In this document: piece after piece, positions 27,106 through 36,000 of the stretch | Layout of the letters: each line of letters begins with the position of its first letter | How positions within the stretch are numbered: position 1 is the stretch's first letter | Origin: Pyruvatibacter sp. HU-CL02332 | GTDB lineage: Bacteria; Pseudomonadota; Alphaproteobacteria; CGMCC-115125 | Direction: 5' to 3' | Assembly: GCF_040362765.1 (NCBI RefSeq) | Contig: NZ_BAABWK010000001.1 | Coordinates: 734,990-798,989, forward strand | Length of the DNA stretch: 64,000 nt | The notes under the pieces: model-generated | Told to the model about the DNA's origin: nothing | What the model saw: the letters and a program-made list of their open reading frames with translations, nothing else | The model's database searches: none | Program-made: the position numbers and the translations under genes

Positions 27106-27451
27106 AGATGCACTCCTCGAGAAGTTTCAACGGGCGCGGGACCGGCCAAACTGCTCGACCCCGCCTTGCATCCGGCTTGTTGGTGATGCCGCACCACCGG
27201 ATACATGTCCCCACTCGTGAGTGTCGGTTTTTGGGCCTGAACCCAAACTGCACACGGCGTTAACCTTTTGGTCAGCTAGATGACCAAAAGCTAAGCTAGA
27301 TGAACAACTTACAGGGTTAATGCAGTGGTACTTTTGGAGTCCATGACGGCCAAAATGAGGCAATGCACAATGTCAGGCAAAGCGCTGCGAATGCGGCCTG
27401 TGCCGTGATACGGTTGCCGCCAACCACCAACACAGGTCCGGAAGCCGACAC
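27106..27451. other. 346-bp divergent intergenic region with a palindromic site
   Basis: No gene is seen. The region holds divergent promoters for the secreted protein (minus) and the TAXI-TRAP operon (plus). A perfect 10-bp inverted repeat lies at 27265-27290, and the flanking AGCTAGATGA is repeated directly about 21 bp on. Confidence 0.55.
27265..27290. promoter_or_regulatory. Perfect inverted repeat, possible operator
   Basis: CTTTTGGTCA and TGACCAAAAG flank a 6-nt centre. There is no following T-run, so a protein-binding site is more likely than a terminator. It sits 162 bp before the TAXI-binding-protein gene. Confidence 0.45.
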
Positions 27452-28489
27452 ATGCCTACCTTTGCCCGCTTCATCCGCTTCACATCTGCGGCAGCCATTC
27501 TTCTGAGCCAACTCGTGCTGGGACACACAGCACAGGCTGAGAACCGCCAGTACATTCTGGCGACAGCCACCACAGGCGGCACCTACTATCCCGTCGGCGT
27601 TGCGATCGCGACCCTGAGCAAGATCAAGCTGGAACCGACCAACGGCTTCTCATTGTCCGCCATCAGCTCTGCCGGATCCGGCGAGAACGTCAAACTGCTG
27701 CGTGACAACGAGGCCCAGTTTGCGATTCTTCAGGGTCTGTATGGCGCATGGGCGGCAACCGGCACCGGGCAGCTTGCCAATGACGGCCCGCAGGAAAACA
27801 TCCGCTCCATCTCCATGCTCTGGCGCAATGTCGAACACTTCGTGCTGCGCCAGTCGGATGCACAGACAGGTACGATCACAGACCTCAAAGGCCTCGGCGA
27901 GCCATTCTCCATGGGCAAACGCAACTCAGGCTCGGAAGGATCTGCGAAACACATCCTTGCGGCTCTGGGCATTGAGCCGGGCACTGACTTTGACGTCATC
28001 AACCTTGGATATGGTCCCAGCGCCGACGCCATGCAGGACGGCAAGGCAGCAGGCATGAACACCCCAGCCGGGGCGCCGGTGAGTGCGGTGACACGCGCCT
28101 TTGCCGCAGCGAATGGTGAGCTGGTCGTCCTGAGCTTCAGCCCTGACGATACAGCAGCCATCAATGCAGCCCTGGGCGACAACACCGAATTGTGGACGGC
28201 CTTTGAGATTCCCGCCGACACCTATCCGGGCCAGACAGAAGCCGCACAAACCATCGCACAACCCAATTTCCTGGCCGTCAATGCAGATGTCAGCGATGAC
28301 GACGTCTATGCGTTGACCAAGGCGTTGTATGAAAATCTGACTTTTCTCGGCGGCATCCACGCGGCAACCAAGGACATGAGTCTTGATAGCGCCATCACCG
28401 GCCTGCCGGTAGCGCTGCATCCCGGCGCTTTGCGCTACTACGAAGAAGCTGGCGTGGCGGTTCCTGACCGTCTCAAGCCGGCCGACTAG
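27452..28489 (+). CDS. TAXI-type TRAP transporter substrate-binding protein
   Basis: The 345-residue product has a signal peptide ending GHTAQAEN and the TAXI-family start ILATATTGGTYYPVGVAIATL, followed by SSAGSGENVKLLRDNEAQFAILQGLYG, PFSMGKRNSGSE and DGKAAGMNTPAGAPV. TAXI proteins are periplasmic receptors for the fused 4TM/12TM TRAP permeases, as encoded immediately downstream (18-nt gap). Known or proposed ligands include dicarboxylates and amino acids; the ligand here cannot be read. GGAAG precedes the ATG at 27452. Confidence 0.92.
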   Translation: MPTFARFIRFTSAAAILLSQLVLGHTAQAENRQYILATATTGGTYYPVGVAIATLSKIKLEPTNGFSLSAISSAGSGENVKLLRDNEAQFAILQGLYGAWAATGTGQLANDGPQENIRSISMLWRNVEHFVLRQSDAQTGTITDLKGLGEPFSMGKRNSGSEGSAKHILAALGIEPGTDFDVINLGYGPSADAMQDGKAAGMNTPAGAPVSAVTRAFAAANGELVVLSFSPDDTAAINAALGDNTELWTAFEIPADTYPGQTEAAQTIAQPNFLAVNADVSDDDVYALTKALYENLTFLGGIHAATKDMSLDSAITGLPVALHPGALRYYEEAGVAVPDRLKPAD

Positions 28490-28507
28490 AGCGCGAATCT
28501 ATCTCCC

Positions 28508-30628
28508 GTGTCATCACAGGACACCCAGGCACCAAGCCAACCTGATGTACCGACCGGCGGCATGCCGCGCCCGCAGCCATTGGGCCGACTGGGCATCGCC
28601 TTTGCGGTGACAATTGCCGCTGCCCATGTGTGGGCAAACGCATTTGCCACGCTGCCCGAGCTGCAGGCCGCTGGCTTTCATTTCGGTCTGTTTGCAGTGC
28701 TCTGCGTCCTGCTGTTTCCCGCGAGTAAAACCTGGTGGCTCCGTGTTGCCATCGACGGCACCATTGCGGTCACAGCCTTGGCAGCAGCGATCTATCTCTA
28801 TGTGGCCGAAGACGCGCTGTATGAGCGTGGCGTTGAATTCATCCAGTCAGATTGGGTGGCCGCCAGCGTCGCCATCCTGATTGTTCTTGAGCTTGCCCGC
28901 AGAACCACCGGTTGGACTGTCCCCATTCTCACGGGCCTGGCCCTCACCTATGTGGTTCTTTGGGGCCCCCTTGTACCCGGCGCATTCTCCTTTGCGGGGC
29001 TGTCCTGGGAAACGTTGCTGTTCAGAAGTTACTTCGGCACGGACGGTATGTTCGGCCCCATCGCCCGCATCTCGTGGACATTTGTCTTCATGTTCATCCT
29101 GTTGGGCGCGTTCCTTGTGCGCTCCGGCGCCGGTGACTTCATCCTCGCCCTTGCGCGCGCCGCAGCAGGCCGCATGACAGGCGGCCCCGGCATTGTCGCC
29201 ATTCTGGGGTCAGGCCTCATGGGCTCGATCACCGGCTCCGCCGTAGCTAACACTGTTTCAACCGGCGTCATCACGATTCCTTTGATGAAACGCGCAGGCT
29301 TCCCACCGAAATTTGCCGGCGGCGTCGAAGCCGCTGCCTCAACCGGCGGCCAGTTGATGCCTCCCGTCATGGGGGCTGGCGCCTTCGTGATGGCGTCCTT
29401 CACGCAGATTTCCTATCTCGAAATCATCGCGGTCTCAGTCCTGCCCGCACTGCTCTACTTCTTCACCGTCGGCGTTTTCGTGCGCATAGAGGCCGCCCGC
29501 ATCGGTCTTGTCCCAAGTCCGGACGTTGAACCCCTATGGCCCGTCATCAAGGCAGGGTGGCACTTCCTCCTCCCCATTGCGGCGCTTGCGGGTTTGCTCA
29601 TTGCGGGCTTCACGCCGGTCTATTCCGCAGCCATCGCCATCGCAGTGACTGTTGCCGCGTCCTGGCTGTCTCCAAACCCCATGCACCTGCGCGACATCAT
29701 CGGCGCGGCTTCTGACGGGGCCGTGTCCATGGCACCCACCGCCATGTTGCTCATCTGCGTCGGGCTTATCGTCAACGTCGTCGGCATGACCGGCGTTGGC
29801 AACACTTTCTCGCTCATGCTCTCAAGCTGGGCAGGCGGCAGCCTGCTGCTGACCATCATTCTCGTCGCCCTTGCGTCCCTGGTGCTCGGCATGGGGCTTC
29901 CCGTGACCGCCAGCTACATCGTGCTGGCCACCCTTTCAGCACCAGCAATCTATGGCCTGATGGTCGAAGCAGAACTCGTTACCTCCTTGATGCTGGGGGC
30001 CTCGACGCCGGAACTCTCGGCCTACGCCATGCTGGTGGCACCAGAACTGGTCACCAGCATCGGCAATGCCATGAGCGAAGCGGACGCGCTGACACTGCTC
30101 GCAGCCCTTCCCGCCGACATTCGCAGCGGTCTGGCAGAGGGCATCATTGCGCCCGCCCTCCTCACCTCCATGCTGCTGGCGGCCCACCTGGTGATCTTCT
30201 GGCTCAGTCAGGATTCAAACGTAACGCCGCCCGTGGCGTTGTGTGCCTTTGCCGCCGCCTCCATCGCCGGCACCCGCCCCATGGAAACAGGCTTTGCCGC
30301 CTGGAAAATCGCCAAGGGCCTTTATCTCGTGCCGTTGCTTTTCGTCTATCAGCCGCTGATTATCGGCACAGGCATCGAGCCATTGGTGACGGCCCTCATG
30401 GCAGTCCCGGCCTTCACGGCTTTGGCAGCCGCCCTGCACGGCTACTTCGCCCAGCCACTTTCAATCCCTCTAAGGGTCATCCTGGGCATTGCCGGCGCCG
30501 CCATCATTGCACCCTGGGGGGAGCTCTGGATGCATGCCGCCATGGCAGCCGCCCTTGCCGTCGCTTTAGGTATCCTCTGGCAACGCCAGGCCAAAAATCC
30601 CGCAAAAGAGCCGGTTTCAGCCTCTTGA
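28508..30628 (+). CDS. Fused TRAP transporter permease (4TM/12TM)
   Basis: The 706-residue membrane protein has an N-terminal small-subunit (DctQ-like) part and a large DctM-like part. Signature stretches are GGPGIVAILGSGLMGSITGSA, FAGGVEAAASTGGQLMPPVMGAGAF (split at about residues 223-300) and GMGLPVTASYIVLA near residue 464. This is the fused permease paired with TAXI receptors, importing a solute with sodium or proton symport at the inner membrane. Start is GTG. The stop codon overlaps the -35 of the putative heat-shock promoter for the next gene. Confidence 0.92.
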   Translation: MSSQDTQAPSQPDVPTGGMPRPQPLGRLGIAFAVTIAAAHVWANAFATLPELQAAGFHFGLFAVLCVLLFPASKTWWLRVAIDGTIAVTALAAAIYLYVAEDALYERGVEFIQSDWVAASVAILIVLELARRTTGWTVPILTGLALTYVVLWGPLVPGAFSFAGLSWETLLFRSYFGTDGMFGPIARISWTFVFMFILLGAFLVRSGAGDFILALARAAAGRMTGGPGIVAILGSGLMGSITGSAVANTVSTGVITIPLMKRAGFPPKFAGGVEAAASTGGQLMPPVMGAGAFVMASFTQISYLEIIAVSVLPALLYFFTVGVFVRIEAARIGLVPSPDVEPLWPVIKAGWHFLLPIAALAGLLIAGFTPVYSAAIAIAVTVAASWLSPNPMHLRDIIGAASDGAVSMAPTAMLLICVGLIVNVVGMTGVGNTFSLMLSSWAGGSLLLTIILVALASLVLGMGLPVTASYIVLATLSAPAIYGLMVEAELVTSLMLGASTPELSAYAMLVAPELVTSIGNAMSEADALTLLAALPADIRSGLAEGIIAPALLTSMLLAAHLVIFWLSQDSNVTPPVALCAFAAASIAGTRPMETGFAAWKIAKGLYLVPLLFVYQPLIIGTGIEPLVTALMAVPAFTALAAALHGYFAQPLSIPLRVILGIAGAAIIAPWGELWMHAAMAAALAVALGILWQRQAKNPAKEPVSAS

Positions 30629-30652
30629 AGAGCCAATTTGCGCTTCCCAAAT
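30624..30652 (+). promoter_or_regulatory. Putative sigma-32 (RpoH) promoter
   Basis: CTTGAAG at 30624-30630 and CCCAAAT at 30646-30652 are 15 nt apart, close to the CTTGAAA / CCCATNT heat-shock consensus. Transcription starting near 30660 would give a leader of about 125 nt ahead of hsp20. Confidence 0.65.
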
Positions 30653-30658
30653 AGTAGG

Positions 30659-30787
30659 GGTGGACGCCGATGTCGGGTCCACGCTGCAGGTCTTCTTCGC
30701 AAACCGCGCCACATTCGGGCGGATCATTTGAAGCGACTGGCAGGCCGCAGCTTTGAAACGCAAACCGCTCCTTGGAGGATTTGTCTT
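30659..30787 (+). promoter_or_regulatory. ROSE-type RNA thermometer in the hsp20 leader
   Basis: The leader begins with a hairpin (GTGGAC 30660-30665 with GTCCAC 30677-30682). It ends with GCTCCTTGGAGGAT at 30767-30780, the conserved ROSE element in which GCTCC masks the GGAGG ribosome-binding site. The distance from that site to the ATG at 30788 is normal (9 nt). ROSE elements upstream of small heat-shock genes melt at raised temperature to allow translation. The final hairpin agrees closely with the rhizobial ROSE sequences I recall; the middle stems were not folded. Confidence 0.75.
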
Positions 30788-31255
30788 ATGCGTGCTTATG
30801 ATTTTTCACCCCTTTACCGCAGCGCCATCGGCTTTGACCGTCTTGCAGGAATGCTGGATTCCGCCAGCCGCCTCGACGCTCAGGCCCCATCCTATCCACC
30901 CTTCAACGTGGAACGGGTCGATGAAAACGACACCCGCGTGACCATGGCCGTTGCGGGCTTTACCGAAGACGAGCTTGAGATCGAAGTGAAGGACCAGACC
31001 CTCACGATTTCCGGCAAGAAGTCTGAGGAATCCGACGATCGCACCTATCTGCATCGCGGCATTGCGGCCCGTAATTTCGAACGCCGCTTCCAGCTTGCAG
31101 ACCATGTGCAGGTCACAGGCGCCAAGCTTGAAAACGGACTCCTTCATGTGGATACCCGCCGCGAAATCCCCGAGGCCCTGAAGCCCCGGTCGATTGCCAT
31201 TCAGGCGGCAAATTCCGATGGTCAAAAGACCATTGAAGGCTCGCAGGCAGCCTAA
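30788..31255 (+). CDS. Small heat-shock protein Hsp20 (alpha-crystallin family)
   Basis: The 155-residue product starts MRAYDFSPLYRSAIGFDRL, typical of IbpA-class proteins. It has an alpha-crystallin domain with PPFNVERV, DELEIEVKDQTLTISGKK, YLHRGIAARNFERRFQL and a late strand GLLHVDTRREIPEALKPR carrying an I-x-I/PxxI-like tail. It acts as an ATP-independent chaperone holding unfolding proteins in the cytoplasm. The ATG at 30788 is fixed by the ROSE-masked GGAGG site; a longer frame from 30638 would run through the regulatory leader. Confidence 0.93.
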   Translation: MRAYDFSPLYRSAIGFDRLAGMLDSASRLDAQAPSYPPFNVERVDENDTRVTMAVAGFTEDELEIEVKDQTLTISGKKSEESDDRTYLHRGIAARNFERRFQLADHVQVTGAKLENGLLHVDTRREIPEALKPRSIAIQAANSDGQKTIEGSQAA

Positions 31256-31271
31256 ATCCAAACGATTCCTC

Positions 31272-31323
31272 GGGCGCAGTTTCCCCCTGTATTGCAGTGC
31301 GGGAAACTGCGCCCGTATGTTTT
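31272..31323 (+). terminator. Intrinsic terminator after hsp20
   Basis: A perfect 14-bp stem (31272-31285 with 31301-31314) is followed by GTATGTTTTC. It lies 17 nt after the hsp20 stop. Confidence 0.8.
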
Positions 31324-31475
31324 CAAAAGCCGCATATAGGGGCCGGAAACAACCATATATGTCGCAGTGCAGCATTTAGGCTGGACTCAGCCCATCTTGG
31401 GCGCAAAACTCTCACGACATTTTTGCGACATCTATTCAGGGATCCCGTCTATCCCTGATCTCCTAAGGACACCCC

Positions 31476-32486
31476 ATGGCCAGCTGGCAAAGCAAGCTCA
31501 CCAGTCTGTTTCTTCGCGCCGCCGTAAAGCGCAAAATCAACCCGCACGCCAACCCGGCCGACGCCCGCGCACGGGTGGATCGTCTGGCCGCGCGATTCTC
31601 CAAGGACCAGGACTGGATCAAGGTCACACCGGTCTCCGCCAATGGCGTGCCCGGTGAATGGGTTGATGTTGCAAGCGACACCCCAGCCATTGCTTCAGGC
31701 ACAGAACCAAAAGCCGGCAAAGTCCTGCTCTACCTGCACGGCGGCGGCTACATCGTCTGCAGCCCTGCAACCCATCGTCTGATGGTTGCCCGCATCTGCC
31801 GCGAAGCCGGCTTGAAGGCGCTGGTGATCGATTATCGTCTGGCCCCGGAGCATCCCTTTCCGGCTGCGGTAGAAGATGCCGAAGCGGCCTATCGCTGGCT
31901 CCTTGCTGCGGGTCATAAACCAGAAGACATCGTCATCGCTGGTGACAGTGCCGGCGGTGGCCTCACCATGTCGCTGCTGCTGACCCTGCGCGAACAGAAC
32001 ATGCCGATGCCTGCAGGCGCCGCACTTCTGTCTCCCTGGACGGACCTCGCCCTCACGGGCTGGACCATGCTCACAAATGCACGGCGTGATCCGATGCTGC
32101 GTCTCGACTCCGCATCGCTGGCCGTACGCCACTACTTGCAGGACACGACGCCGACCCACCCGATTGCATCGTCGATCTATGCGGACCTCACCGGCCTGCC
32201 CCCACTCTATGTGCAGGTGGGCGAGAACGAAATCCTGCTGGATGATTCACGACGTCTCGTTGCCATCGCGCAGAACCACGGCGTCGAGGCAAGCCTCGAG
32301 GAATGGCCGGGCATGCCACACGTGTTTCAGGCATTCGCCCATGTGCCGGAGTCAAAGCCTGCCATTGAAGGCATCGGCGCCTTTCTAAAGGCGCAGGCCA
32401 ACCGCTCCGCCCTTGCAGCACCCGACACTGTTCAAGCACCGGCTCAAACGCCAGTACAAACTGAAGCTGTCGAAGCAGCAGAGTAA
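31476..32486 (+). CDS. Alpha/beta hydrolase, hormone-sensitive-lipase (HSL) family
   Basis: The 336-residue product has the HSL oxyanion motif HGGGYIVCSP, the DYRLAPEHPFPAAVEDA segment, nucleophile motif GDSAGGG (Ser near residue 155), and a late PHVFQAF with the catalytic His. The Asp lies in LLDDSRRLV. It is a carboxylesterase or short-chain lipase with no signal peptide. The last 30 residues are an Ala/Pro/Gln-rich tail of no known role. CTAAGGA precedes the ATG. The gene is followed by the convergent Hpt gene. Confidence 0.9.
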   Translation: MASWQSKLTSLFLRAAVKRKINPHANPADARARVDRLAARFSKDQDWIKVTPVSANGVPGEWVDVASDTPAIASGTEPKAGKVLLYLHGGGYIVCSPATHRLMVARICREAGLKALVIDYRLAPEHPFPAAVEDAEAAYRWLLAAGHKPEDIVIAGDSAGGGLTMSLLLTLREQNMPMPAGAALLSPWTDLALTGWTMLTNARRDPMLRLDSASLAVRHYLQDTTPTHPIASSIYADLTGLPPLYVQVGENEILLDDSRRLVAIAQNHGVEASLEEWPGMPHVFQAFAHVPESKPAIEGIGAFLKAQANRSALAAPDTVQAPAQTPVQTEAVEAAE

Positions 32487-32500
32487 TCTGTGGATGACGT

Positions 32501-32959
32501 CTAGGCTGCGGGAAGCTGCTTGATGAGCGCATGAGCTGCCTCATCGCTATCCGGCGACACGCCGTGTACAGCCATGTGGGTGAGCAGCTCAAAAGCGGCG
32601 TCAAGATAGTCCATCATCTGCGGGTCAACCTCGCGTTTCCCACGCACACATTCGCACAGCGGATCACACAACGCAGTCGCAGCCTCATACCCAAATGATG
32701 CCGCCTGGCCCTTGATGTCGTGCAATACGCCAAACGTGTCCACACATGCAGCCGCATGCTCATCGGTGCCAGGCGCATGAAGACGCAACCGCGCAATGGC
32801 TGCCTTGAGCAGATCGGCATCCTGGGTGAGCATACTGGGATAATCTTCGGCCATCTCGCCAATGGCTGCTTCGGCCGCGGCAATAGCCGCCAGCAGTTCA
32901 TCATCAAGCTCTAGATCATCCTCAGCCAGTGCAGTTTGGCCCTCTTGATCAGCAATCAT
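32501..32959 (-). CDS. Hpt-domain histidine phosphotransfer protein
   Basis: The 152-residue, acidic, mainly helical protein contains LHDIKGQAASFG, which matches the Hpt phosphorylation motif (H-x-x-K-G with the following Gly), placing the phospho-His near residue 80. A helical N-terminal arm precedes it. It would relay phosphate from a hybrid kinase to a receiver protein. No kinase or receiver gene is adjacent, so its pathway is unknown. The gene lies just downstream of tamB on the same strand, and the tamB promoter region is not nearby, so it is probably its own unit. Confidence 0.7.
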   Translation of the reverse strand: MIADQEGQTALAEDDLELDDELLAAIAAAEAAIGEMAEDYPSMLTQDADLLKAAIARLRLHAPGTDEHAAACVDTFGVLHDIKGQAASFGYEAATALCDPLCECVRGKREVDPQMMDYLDAAFELLTHMAVHGVSPDSDEAAHALIKQLPAA

Positions 32960-33066
32960 CTGTGCACCCGGTTTGTTGAAAGCGAACCCCTGTCCGCCAC
33001 CAGATCACGAGACTAAACGCCCCCGGTTAACTTCACGATAATGCAACCTGACACACGAAAAATGGC

Positions 33067-36000
33067 TCAATAGTCCCGTTCCCAGGTCACTCCGACATCC
33101 GTATCGCCCGCAGCGCCGACCCCGCTTTCAAGGGAGACTTCATCCGTAAGCTCTACTTCCACGCTCACTTCGCCCGATCCAGAATCCAGTCCCTGACTGA
33201 CCCCCACATAGACGCCTTCACGCACATAGGACCCGACCTCGACACCACTCTCGCCCACTGACAGCACATCAACTCCCAAGGCCCGGCGCATGGTGTCGAG
33301 CACACCGGCTCCACTTGAGGCACCTGAAAGTGTTGCCGCCGCATCCGCCAACTGCACAGCCTGAAGCGCCGACAATTGGCCAGTGCTGGTGCCAAAAAGA
33401 ATACGCGCCAGAATTTCTTCCTGTGGCAACACAGGTTCCGAGGTCACAACAAGCGTTGGGTCAGACGAAAGCCCGCTGACCGACACAATGGCTTTGAAGC
33501 CGTCATCCTCATAGACCGCCTTCACATCGAGATAGGGATCAATCTCACGTCCCCCACTGAATTCAATGCGTCCGCCTGCCAGATCAAAGGTCTGGCCAAG
33601 GAAATCAAACGTGCCCCGTTCAACCTGAAACGCCCCGCGCAAGTCAGGCGCCGTTACAGATCCCAAAACCTCAAGCTGTCCCGACCATTCGGATTCAAGG
33701 CCACGTCCGCGCACGAAGGCTGAATTCGGCACATCAACATTCAGCGCCAGTTCAATAGGCGCCTCTTCATCTGAGCCAGCTTGAGCAGCATCAGGATCAA
33801 GGGGCTCTCCATCGGCAGACACCCGCGTCACATCAATTGTCTCAACGTCGGAGGCCAGCTGATCGGGGATCTGAGCCTCAAGCCGCTCAACCGTGATGTC
33901 GCCGCCAATCGTCAGCGGTTCAATCGCGCCATCAGCCCCCCGCGCCCACAAGACATTGATGTCGCCGCTTGCCAGAGCCGTAAGGTCATCACGCCCTAAA
34001 ATGCGGAACGACGACATATCAAGAGCAACCCGCAGTCTGTCTCTTGCACTGTCGCGCATGTCAAAAGACCCGTCGCCCATCAACGTGCCTGTCGAACCGT
34101 CCCGTGCAGACACAGTAACAGTGGCCTCCCCGCTACGCGTTTCAACAGACACATCAAGCGGCGACAAAACAACACCAGTCTCAAAGCCTTCATACAGACC
34201 ACCCTCCATCCGGGCAGTGCCTGCAAACACCATGTCAGAAAATGGACCACTGGCCGTGAGGTCCAGTTTCAAAAGCCCCGCCATCAAATGCCCGTCCACT
34301 GGCACCAGCGGCCACACGGCACCCACATCAAGTGTGCCTTTCAATTGCGCTTCAAGTCGGGACTTTGGTGCAAGGTAGGGCATACTACGGCGCGCCGTCA
34401 TGGGCAGCGAAGCTGTAGCAAAAAGATCTTCGGCACCCGGCATGTCAGCTGTGAGGCGTGCTGTGGCAACACGCCCGTCCCAGTCTGCATCCAGAGTGAA
34501 TTCAGGAATCTCAGAGGCACCGCCACCTCCCGCCAAAGACGAGAGCGTTACCGGCGAGACCACAATGTCCGCGCTGCCATTGCCCGTGCGGCCTTTGCCT
34601 GTGAGTTTGAGGTCGCCGCTGAGCGTGCCGCGCGCTTCGCTGGTTTGCCCCGCCAGCGCAATAAGCAGCCCCAAAGGCACATCCTGCGCCTGAGTGGTGG
34701 CAGCAAAAGCACCCGGCCGCTGCGCCACATCCAGAACAACACGCCCACTGCCAAGGGCAAGCGAAAGATCTTCAATACGCAGGCCATTGCCAAGCTGCAC
34801 CGTCACAGGTGCTTCAAGTGCAACAGCCGTGCGCGCCAGCATGCCTTCAAGTGTCGAGAGCACGATGGCTGAAGCCGCCCCATCATAAAGAGCCTTTGCA
34901 TCAAGCGTCCCGGTGCCTTGCTGCCCTTCAAAAGTCGAAAGACCATCCAAGTCTGCCGCAATGGCCAACTGCTCGACCTTGCCCGACACATCAACAACAC
35001 CGCTTGCCGCAGAAATGTTGGCTACAGCCATGCGCTGGAGCGTCACTTTCGCAGACAGATCTCCGGCAGGCGCAATGGCACCCTTTAGGCGCAGCTGTTG
35101 CACGTCGACACCGCCCGCCTGCACCTGACGCAAGGCAGCATTCACGGAGACCCGGTTCCCGCGATCACTCGGGCGGCTTTTCACCGCAAAGGACCCGGCC
35201 CCGCCAAGCGGCGTTTCCACAATACGTCCAACGGCTGCGAGCGACTGAATTGTACCATCTATGTCCGCCGTAACGGCACCACCTGGCTGTACAGATGCGT
35301 TGCCGGTAACGGCCATATCCAGCAACGCAGCCGTGATGTCATCAATGGACGTCGTACCGTCCAGCGCTGTCAGCTTGGCCGTCACGGTGGCATCGGCCCC
35401 GGCAATACTGCCGTCAAACGCCACTGGACCGCTGACGCCGGGCGCAAGCTGCAACTCCGCCCGCACCGTACCATCCAACGCAACGCCACCAACTTGTGCG
35501 CCACGCAAGGCAAGTTGCGCGTCCGTTGAAAGGTTGTCCGGCGCGCCCCCTATCGTAGCTGCAAGGGACGCTGCTCCTGTCAGGGGCGTCCCAGCCAGCA
35601 TCGAAAAAGGTAACAGGTCCTGTGCGGTGAAGTCCGTCTGAACGTCCAGCCGGGTCGGCGATACAGTGCCATTCACTTCAACGGTAAACAAAGCCGATGC
35701 AGGCGCGATGGAAAGCGCATCAATCCGAGTGCCATCGCCGTCCTTAGCCGACGCAAACCGTCCGTCCAAAACCAAAGACGCGCCAATCACCTCAGCCAAT
35801 CCGTCTATGGGCAGGTGGGTCGGCGCAAACTCCGCTGTGACGTCACCGTCAATGCGCCCGTCAAACCAAAGTGTCTGTATGTCAGCACGCGCCTGAAGTG
35901 CACCCGCAGCATCCACCTCAGTAAGCTCTGCCCATGGCGCAATGTCCGCGGTCTCAACAACAGCAAGACCGCTCATCAACCCCGCATCCAGATCAACCCG

